Below, in pieces: positions 56,941-64,000 of a DNA stretch of 64,000 nucleotides (positions are counted from its first letter, which is position 1; every line of letters starts with the position of its first letter). The DNA comes from Limnanthes douglasii subsp. nivea. Lineage: Eukaryota > Streptophyta > Magnoliopsida > Brassicales > Limnanthaceae. The notes beneath the pieces were generated by a model. The model was given only the letters and a program-made list of their open reading frames with translations. It was not told the DNA's origin and made no database searches. The stretch covers positions 88,314,334 to 88,378,333 of the forward strand of contig JAUPFV010000004.1 of the NCBI GenBank assembly GCA_036936605.1. The letters run 5' to 3'. A program made the translations under genes and the position numbers.

Positions 56941-57131
56941 ACTCGCCTCTTTGGATGTTTTGTTGAAAACATAACATATGAAAACTTATGCATAGATATA
57001 ATAGTTGATCACTGATCTTACAAAAATCGACCTGTCTCATAAAATTAGCACAGTACAACATGTCCATTACAAAAAGAGGCCCTATTGGGCCATACACAAA
57101 ACATTAACTCCTTCAGCATCTTCCCTCAGTC

Positions 57132-60019
57132 TTAATTTTTTGAAGAGACACTCCCCTCAGGCTCTGAATCTTCACTTTCACTTACAACTATATGGGGAGG
57201 ACGAAGTTCCGAGGGGACAAGCTTCCAAAAGGCCCCCAAGTTATATTCAGGATGCTCAGCATGGATTTGGGTAAGCAAACCAGCTCGAGTAGTGGCATCC
57301 CGGGCTTGCAGCTTACTTGTGCATGTTGCTGCATAAGCATCCACAGCTTTGTCCTTCTCTTCCTCGACTTGTCCGGGAAAGTTTTCAACCCGTCTCAGTA
57401 ACTGATCTCGGTCTACCGTCACTTTTCTAAGGGCCTCGGTACATTCTGTGAATCCATCACAAGCAAAATGATGCCCGTTTTTGTACTCAGCTATCAGTAG
57501 CTCTTGAGCATCAGTCTTCTTCTTATACAAGTCCCTCTCCTCTTGACAACACCTCTCTAGCATTATCACGTAATTTTCGGAGGCAGACAGACGCTCGTAC
57601 AAGGCATCGGCTTGGCCTTCGATCACTGCACGTTGCTTCTTGGCCTCTTCGAGTTGAGAGGCAGCCAACAGCGATTCAAACTTGTAGTGATTTTTGCGTT
57701 TTTCGAGGTGACACATTTTTTTCCCTCTATTTACTGAGGTATGTAACAATTTCCGAAGGGATAGTGAGAACTGATCGTCCAAAGGAACTTCGAAGGAGCG
57801 GGAAGGAGACCCTAATTCTAAAGAGTCAAACTCAGACAACCCGCCTCTAAGAATGTCTGAGTCAATATGCTGAGGAGGGTTGCTCCGAGGAATAGGGAGA
57901 GAAGCTAATCTTGGACTATTTTCGAGAGGGACTGGGTGAGAAGCCTCAGTAAGAGGCGAATGCGGGGATTGATGAGAACTTTCCCTGGGGGAGTGGCCAC
58001 CTCTGTCATCGGGTTCATTTGTGATTACTTGGACACCTACCTCTAGACCAGATTCTTGATTGCCTTCGGGCGTCTCTCCTCCCTCGGAGAATTCTTGGAT
58101 GGGTTCGAGGATACCCTTACCCTTCCTGTCTCTTTCTTGGAATCCTTTTTTGAAGGTAGGATGGGAGCATGGGGAGGAGGAAGAGAATCCGATGACCCAG
58201 TATTGTTTGGTGGAAGAGGAATGAAATTCGATGACCCAGAATCGTTCGAGAGAGGAGGCCTTTGAGTGTTGACTGGCCCTTCGGGATTTAGCTGTTGAGT
58301 TGTAACTTCATCTTCTGGAGGATCACCAAGATGACTCTGCGAACGGGAGCGCTTGGGCAGATATATCACTATGTCTTTTTGGCTGCACCGCTCCATCACT
58401 TCTCGCTCTAAGGGAGGAGTCATCAATCCTCTCATACTAATGCGGTCGAGGGGATTGAGCCTCCACAATCGACTCCTGGCAAGATTGTTGTCAGTAAAGC
58501 AGAGACGAAATCGGTTGTCCCACTGTTCCTTTGCCCACAAACGAAGTTTGGTGAACACATTTGTGGCACCCTCAACATAGTAAGAATAGGGATTGGATAT
58601 CCCAGTCATAGCTGCAACAAATAGCCAATATCAAGACCAATCACATTCAAAAATTCGAGGAGGCATAACAAATTCGAGGAGGCATGAAAATTCGAGAAGG
58701 CACTTACATTTATTAGTCCACATCAGAGATAGCTTGTGAGGATTTGAGGGAGTGGCCTCTGACCCGGTCTCCCAGCAACCAGAAAAAAAGACAAACCGTT
58801 GCCTCCATTTCTTATCAGCCTCCAATAGATCTCTAAGGATTTTTTGTCCTCGATTGAAAGTTAGTGAGTAAAAGGGAAAGAAAGGATTTTTTGCCAAACC
58901 AGCAAGGCCAATGATTTGCTCTAACGAAAATTCGAGACCTCAGAGCCTCGAGGCCATGATGCAGGCCATCAGAGTAAACCACATGTTGGGACCAACCTGT
59001 GAAGGGAAAAGGCCTATCTTCGCCAAATATTCGATGAAGAAGGGGTCTAAGGGATACCTTAGCCCCCAGTTCATGATCTCTGTGTATACCACCAGCTCGT
59101 TGTCCCTCACTGATAAAGGTGTCTCTCCTTCCGAAGGAAATCTAATAGTAATATAGGAAGGGATGCACTATCGGGTCCTTAGTATCGCATCTTCCTCTTT
59201 TGAAAAGTACTTGTATTTGATGTTGGCAAGGGCTACCATGTGTTTGTTTTCGATGCCTCGAATGTTATGACCAGCAATACTGTCTAACTCCAAGGGCAGC
59301 ACAATGTCTCCTTTTGACTTTGGAGCAATTCGACGGGCTTGCTCTTCGGATATTATTGGGGATGAAGAGGTTGCAGTGTTCGAAGGACCCAAAGAGGGGA
59401 TAATAGGTACTTTGGGTTCGAGGGGTTTGGTGGCAGGATTTTTCCCTTTGGCATCTCGACTCTCGTCTCGTCTGTTGAGCATGTCCTTTTCGGTAATGAG
59501 CGTTTTCGAAGGTGAAAATTGAGTTCCATGAACGGTCATGGATGGAGTGGAAGGTAGACTTGACCCATCCACTTCGTTTTTTCGGGGAGGACTGTGAGAA
59601 GTCCGTTGAGGGCTTGTAGATATTCTGGTAGACGTTTGAGGAGGGCTAGCAGATCTTTGAGGGAGATTCTCGAGGGCTGTTGGTGACGTAGGCTCCCGAA
59701 TAACTAGGGGTGCCTCCCTGGCCCGTTTTCGCTCGTGAGAGCCTTTCCTATCTTTGTGGGACTTCTTTCTCTTCCCAGATGAGTGTTTGTGTTGCCTGTC
59801 CTTTCCCATTTCTTCGAGGGGGTTCAACTCTCTATGCAAGCTTTGTCGACCGACTTCGGGGGGGATAATTGCAGTTGAATCTGCTGAGGGAGGCCAGACA
59901 CCAAAGAAGGAAGTAGTCGATGGTGGGGGATGAGGCCTCACGTCTTCGCCGGCAGCAATTCTCTTTTCGAACCTCTTACTGATCAACAACCACTCAGGAA
60001 TCCTACGGGGTTTATTCAC
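57132..60019 (-). pseudogene. Antisense gene (aORF) of element D, nearly intact
   Basis: The best copy of the antisense gene. Exon 1 part: PRRIPEWLLISKRFEKRIAA, a Ser/Pro/Lys-rich stretch to 59168, one stop TAG (about 59168-59166), then the N-terminal domain: ITIRFPSEGE, NELVVYTEIMNWGLRYPL, PSQVGPNMWFTL, RFVFFSGCWE, ending LMWTNK at 58708. Intron 58707-58612 (GTAAGT...TTGCAG). Exon 2: MTGISNPYSYYVEGATNVF, YLPKRSRSQS, Pro/Ser-rich, one frameshift near 58090, then a coiled coil (57720-57350) and LGAFWKLVPSELRPPHIVVS, stop at 57132. No clear ATG: the first codon of the frame is GTG at 60019. About 900 codons in all; function unknown. Confidence 0.85.
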
Positions 60020-60080
60020 CAGCTTTATCTCTCTAGAAATGATTGAACAGAAGTTGAGTTAATGAAGAGAGAAGTTTAGT

Positions 60081-60087
60081 ATTTATA
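60081..60087 (-). promoter_or_regulatory. TATA box of the antisense gene of D
   Basis: On the - strand ACATATAAATACT lies about 62-68 bp before the start of the frame and is followed by a CT-rich leader (AACTTCTCTCTTC). Position and spacing are typical of a plant RNA polymerase II core promoter. Confidence 0.65.
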
Positions 60088-60464
60088 TGTGAAGCTGGGC
60101 TTTCCTGACAGATCGGGCCCGAGGACTTTTTTATGATGTTTGCCTAGGGACATAATGGTCCATATAGGTGCGAATTGTTCTGACACCAGCCACAAAGGAA
60201 GATGAAGAGTTCTCTGTCAGAAAATGTCAGGGGAAGATGAAGAGTTTTCTATCAGAAAATGTCAGGAGAAGATGAAGAGTATTTTTTGTCAGAAAGTGTC
60301 AGGGGAATAGGTATCGTTTTTCAGAAAGATGTGCTGACACATGTGTTTGTCAAATGACGTCATGATAAAAATCAATCCTGGCACCCCTTTTAGCCTTAAT
60401 CTGAAATCACTCGAGGGCTTATATGGCTAAAATGGTGCAAGGATTGGGGGGCTACTCGGTTAAC
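60088..60464. other. D region upstream of the antisense promoter
   Basis: No gene. It includes three degenerate copies of a 40-50 bp unit (GTCAGGGGAAGATGAAGAGT, 60195-60305) and a second polypurine-like tract (AAGGATTGGGGGGCTAC, about 60439-60455). Confidence 0.55.
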
Positions 60465-60655
60465 ATGGGAAATTCGAAGAGCGATTTCTCGAGGAGTGGT
60501 GTGTGGCCTTGGTGATTCGAGGGGCATTACAGGGGAAATTCGAAGAGCGATTTCTCGTGGAGTGGTGTGTGGCCTTGGTGATTCGAGGGGCATTGTGGAA
60601 ATTCGAAGAAGCGACTTATAGCCTCGATGGTTCGAGGGGCATTGTGGAAATTTGG
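60465..60655 (+). repeat. About 65-bp tandem repeats near the 3' end of D
   Basis: Two near-identical units (GGGAAATTCGAAGAGCGATT and GGCCTTGGTGATTCGAGG) at about 60468 and 60533, then shorter copies at about 60596 and 60646. Confidence 0.85.
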
Positions 60656-60766
60656 ATAGAGAAGATATTCGAGGAAAATGGTTTCTGCTTGTCAAGATTA
60701 ACTATTCGAGGGCATATGAAGTGAGCAATCGGAGAATTATTCAGTCCCAGTAAAATAATTTTTACT

Positions 60767-60782
60767 AGGACTGGGGGGATAC
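60767..60782 (+). other. Polypurine tract of element D
   Basis: AGGACTGGGGGGATAC directly before the 3' LTR. Confidence 0.9.
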
Positions 60783-61211
60783 TGATGAGGGAGAATAGAA
60801 AAGTGTGAAGAAGAAACCTGACAGGAGAAAATAGCAAAAGAAAAGTGTGATACCGGGAAATAGCAAAGAAAAAGTGTGATAGGAGGAAAACGCATAGAGA
60901 AAACTGTGTGAGGACTGAATTGTATCAGCTATATAAAGAGATAGCCAGAATAGAAAGAATGTAAAATGTAAGGACTAAAAGATGTAATTAGCATAAATTA
61001 AGGCGTGTGGGGTCCGTAATTGTACTATAAAAGGACCACACACGCTTCACAAATCCCGAGATAAATAATATGAGACTTTCTCTCTCTACTTAACCTAATA
61101 ATCTTTACTTTCTCTCTCTAAAACTCACACTAAGACATTTCTGCATCGCCGAATTGCCACTAAGTAATCCTTGTATCGCATAATCACCCTGGACCATCTT
61201 AGAACTCTTCA
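60783..61211 (+). repeat. 3' LTR of element D
   Basis: TGATGAGGGAGAATA to AGAACTCTTCA, followed by TSD ATTAC. It lacks a 12-bp segment present in the 5' LTR near its start. Confidence 0.96.
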
Positions 61212-61216
61212 ATTAC

Positions 61217-62379
61217 AAAGATGCGGGCTAATCTATATATACTTTTGAAATTCAAAATTTTAAAAATTATTGGTTTAATTTCAAATTAAAAGATTTAGGT
61301 TTTCTGATTTTATCGTTGAGAGTTTTTGAGAATATCTCTAAAACATTTTCGTAAAATTGTTGCATACAAATTTGTAAAAGTAGTCTTATATATCAAACTC
61401 ATCCTATAAAATATTTAATAATATGTATGCCAAGATTGAGACGAAGAAATTTGAATGGTTTCCTCTCTTCAAATATTTAAACAACAATATATAAACATCG
61501 ATAGGAACTTGAGTAACCAAAAATTTAAATTCATTTAACAAAATCTAAAATTATAGCATCGTCTAACAAATGACTCTTATTTACAAGTATTTGAGATCAA
61601 TAGAAAATATGAAACTTTTAACCAATCGTCTAAGAAACAGCCCATCCATATAATTAAGTTCTAAATTTTTAAAATTTCAAAATTGAAATCATCTTTGAAT
61701 CTTTGCTTTGTGTTAAAATTCAAATTACACAAAAAAATTCTGTCAAAGATGTTTTATTGTGAAATTTCATTTGCAAATTACACAAATAATATATAACGAT
61801 AGTACGAAAAATATATTTCAAATATATGAAATTATAGATAAATTATATTTAGAATTTGGCTTCCAAGTTGGTATATAGAGTTATACTTCTTAGTAATCCT
61901 AACTGTTATTTAGGAAATTAAAAACTACAATAGAGCCGGACATAACTTTACCTGCTTTTGCGTGACTACCAAAAGTTAAAAAGTTGCGGCGATACGAGAG
62001 GATTCTCGTGCGGCTAGGATTATTCCCCTCGTCATTATTAATTAAATAGTATAGCAAAAATATAACAAATTTAATAAAAAAAAGTTAATATATTATTATA
62101 AAAAAGAGATTTATTTGTAAAAATCCGTTACACCAAACTATTACGCATAAAAGCTTAAATTTTTTAAGAGATTTTATATCTTAATTAGTTTTTTTTATAT
62201 GAAGTCAAGTAACCAATTTCTTTTTATTTCTTTTTGTTTTAATTTTAGTTTTTAGAGGTTCACATGGTAAACGCTTGCAGGTATTAAAGAGTGGATCTCT
62301 AAATTATACTTAAAACAAATTATAGTTGTGGATCTTTTACATGGTAAACGTTTGCAAGTATTAAAGAGTTAGTTGAGCC
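61217..62379. other. AT-rich sequence without genes
   Basis: No coding or recognisable element. A 32-bp sequence (ACATGGTAAACGCTTGCAGG and following) is repeated directly 77 bp apart at 62262 and 62339, with GTGGATC blocks between, just before the LINE fragment. Confidence 0.5.
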
Positions 62380-63190
62380 AAACATTATGTGGATTCTAGG
62401 AAATGAAGAGATGGATTTTTCGCTTGATGATGGGCATGATTAGGCTCCTATTAACAAGGATAATAACACTTGGTTTATTGAAGCAAAGGTGAACACCTTC
62501 TGGAATGGAAATCAATGGGATGACAACCTATTAAAGAGCTTCATGCTTGCCTCGCGAATCAATCAGATCAACAGGTTTTGTATCAACCCTTCTAGAAAAG
62601 AGACTATGATATGGAACGCTTCACCTGACCTTAACGTTTACATGAAACAAACTTGGAATTTAACTAGACATCACTTTAATCAATCTAGCTTATTTAAGAA
62701 GATTTGGTCTAATTTTATTCCTAGAAAATTTTCATTTCTTCTTTGGAAAGTTCTTAAAAACTACATTCCCACTGATTCGATATTGCAGAGAAGACATTTA
62801 AGCTTAGCCTCCAAATGTCAGTTCTGCAATACCAGGGAAGACGTCAACCACCTATTCTTAAACTGTAACTTTTCATGGTAAATTTGGAACTATTTTGGTG
62901 ATCTTTTTAATGTTAATTATGGAAAGCATATGAGTCTAACTCATGTTATCAGGAACTGCTTTTGGTTCTATAATAAGAATACTCATATTATGCATCTTAT
63001 TCCTCCTGTTATCTGCTGGATTATCTGGAGAAACTGCAACAATACTAAATTCAATGGAAATTACGAGTCTCCGAATGCTGCAATCCAATCTATTAAAAGG
63101 ATACTTGTTGGTTTAGATAGCTCAAATGTTTTAAACAGAAATCTATGGTCTAACGTGTTACTCTTTGGGTTGTCTATCAGCTGGAAGTAG
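62380..63190 (+). pseudogene. LINE fragment: RT zinc-binding domain
   Basis: Open stretches 62489-62881 and 62930-63190 separated by one stop after NCNFSW. IWSNFIPRKFSFLLWKVLKN and the zinc motif CQFCNTREDVNHLFLNC (C-x2-C-x7-H-x4-C, 62816-62866), then CWIIWRNCNNTKFNG. This is the zinc-binding domain that follows RT in plant L1-type LINEs and related domesticated genes. RT itself is absent, so the copy is truncated. Confidence 0.75.
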
Positions 63191-63229
63191 TAAAAACATA
63201 ATGTTTTACCTCAAATAGTTGGCCCCAAA

Positions 63230-63560
63230 GGAAAACAAAATCAAAATTAATGTAGATGTTGCTTGTTCAATCACCGGGGAAGAAAGTGGAGGTATTCTCT
63301 TCAAAGACAACAGGGGTAACATAATTGTTTGCTCTCATAACACATTGGAAGCTTTCTCCATTATTGGCTGAGTCGAGAGTTCTTATGAAGGGGCTTCTTA
63401 TCTGCAAGAACAACAACTAGTCAAATGTGGATATAGAATCTCATTGAAAAATACTTATTAACTTACTAAGCTTCAATATTGTTCCATGGTACCTACATCC
63501 TTTCCTGAAAATTTGCAGAAATCTCATCTGCTCTAGCATGTCTGTCAAATTCATCTTCAG
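63230..63560 (+). pseudogene. LINE fragment: RNase H-like domain
   Basis: KIKINVDVACS, then GGILFKDNRGNIIV and a shifted SRVLMKGLLIC...DIESH: the plant LINE-type RNase H (RVT_3-like). The Gly after the first Asp is Val. Frameshift near 63370 and stops. Confidence 0.6.
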
Positions 63561-63609
63561 AGACCAAATTTAAGCAACCGATTGGCTTGCGAGATGGACT
63601 TTGAGATGC

Positions 63610-64000
63610 AAAGACAAGTTTACGTTAGGTTGTAGGTACGGTCCTGTTTCGGTCTGTTTAGGTTCGGTCTGGTTTCGGTTCGGTTCGTTATCGGTCTAAT
63701 TTTGGTCCGGTTCGGTCCATGGAAAATAAATAAAATTAATTAAAATTTGATTTTTATTTATTTTTATTTAAATAAATAATATAAAAACTAAAGTTTATAA
63801 ATTAATCTTTGATTTTGTTAAAAATTGGTAATTAACTATTAATTTTGATAATATAATTTATAAAAGAATAAATAATAACAATAAATAATCGATTCCAACT
63901 GTTTTATTGGTCTGATTCCCTATCGGTTCTACCGGTTTATCGGTTCCATCGGTTCAATTTCGTATTGGTTCTATCGGTTTATCGGTTCGATTCTATATCG
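63610..64000 (+). repeat. GGTTCGGTT-rich low-complexity sequence
   Basis: Two clusters of GGTTCGGT and ATCGGTT units (63640-63720 and 63890-64000) around an AT-rich core. It may be the two ends of a MITE that runs past the window; no boundary can be set. Confidence 0.45.

Larger units (their letters stand above)
54371..61211 (+). mobile_element. Element D: young, internally deleted Tat-type gypsy element
   Basis: LTRs of 441 and 429 bp differ by about 17 substitutions, one 12-bp and one 1-bp indel by hand count. Perfect TSD ATTAC (54366-54370 and 61212-61216). PBS, a gag start, then a deletion to the end of the second RNase H, integrase, 50-bp repeats, antisense gene, 3' repeats and PPT. Compared with B about 4.4 kb of gag-pol is gone. 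Confidence 0.95.

Noticed and set aside
61920..62040. Possible small gene in a GC-richer patch (GCGGCGATACGAGAGG)
   Set aside because: No open frame of useful length and no recognised motif.

Overview
The window is repeat-dense nuclear DNA from a flowering plant, probably a eudicot. The evidence is one intact intron-containing class III peroxidase gene, spliceosomal introns, plant-type Ty3/gypsy (Tat lineage) and Ty1/copia LTR retrotransposons, a tRNA-derived SINE, a hAT-like MITE and a plant LINE tail. No bacterial, organellar or rRNA features were seen, and no free-standing tRNA gene.

Positions 1-39922 are a stack of nested Tat-type gypsy elements, named here by letter. I is a + strand gag remnant (1-866). 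G lies on the - strand (3' LTR 867-1354). It was split twice: by F (6078-13375, TSD GGCAG/GACGG) and by A (13543-32529, TSD CCTCG/CCTCA). F contains a 3'-truncated opposite-strand element E (8392-12456). A was split in its integrase by B (15894-27522, perfect TSD GTAAC). B carries a solo LTR in its RNase H (19896-20709, perfect TSD GTTCG) and a 5' fragment of element J (about 26548-27090). H (33340-39922) is 5'-truncated and abuts G. The order of events is G, then F and A, then B, then the solo LTR and J.

Positions 39923-51532 hold a 93-bp AT microsatellite, a weak copia RNase H remnant, an old short copia element K (41760-45905) and a full-length but decayed copia element L (46167-51532), whose 3' LTR carries a SINE with a 17-bp TSD. 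Positions 51533-53160 hold the peroxidase gene (- strand, three exons, 321 aa). A hAT-like MITE follows (53504-54240).

Positions 54371-61211 hold element D, the youngest element judged by its LTRs (about 4% different by hand count, TSD ATTAC). It lost most of gag-pol but kept integrase and a long antisense gene. The right end holds AT-rich sequence, a LINE fragment with an RT zinc-binding and RNase H domain, and a GGTTCGGTT-rich low-complexity edge.

The most interesting recurring object is the antisense gene (aORF) between integrase and 3' LTR in G, A, B, H and D. In B and D it has a TATA box and a GT-AG intron at the same codon and phase; G has a candidate TATA box. It encodes a gypsy-type transposon-like domain followed by a low-complexity and coiled-coil tail. 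Hypervariable tandem repeats lie between integrase and aORF.
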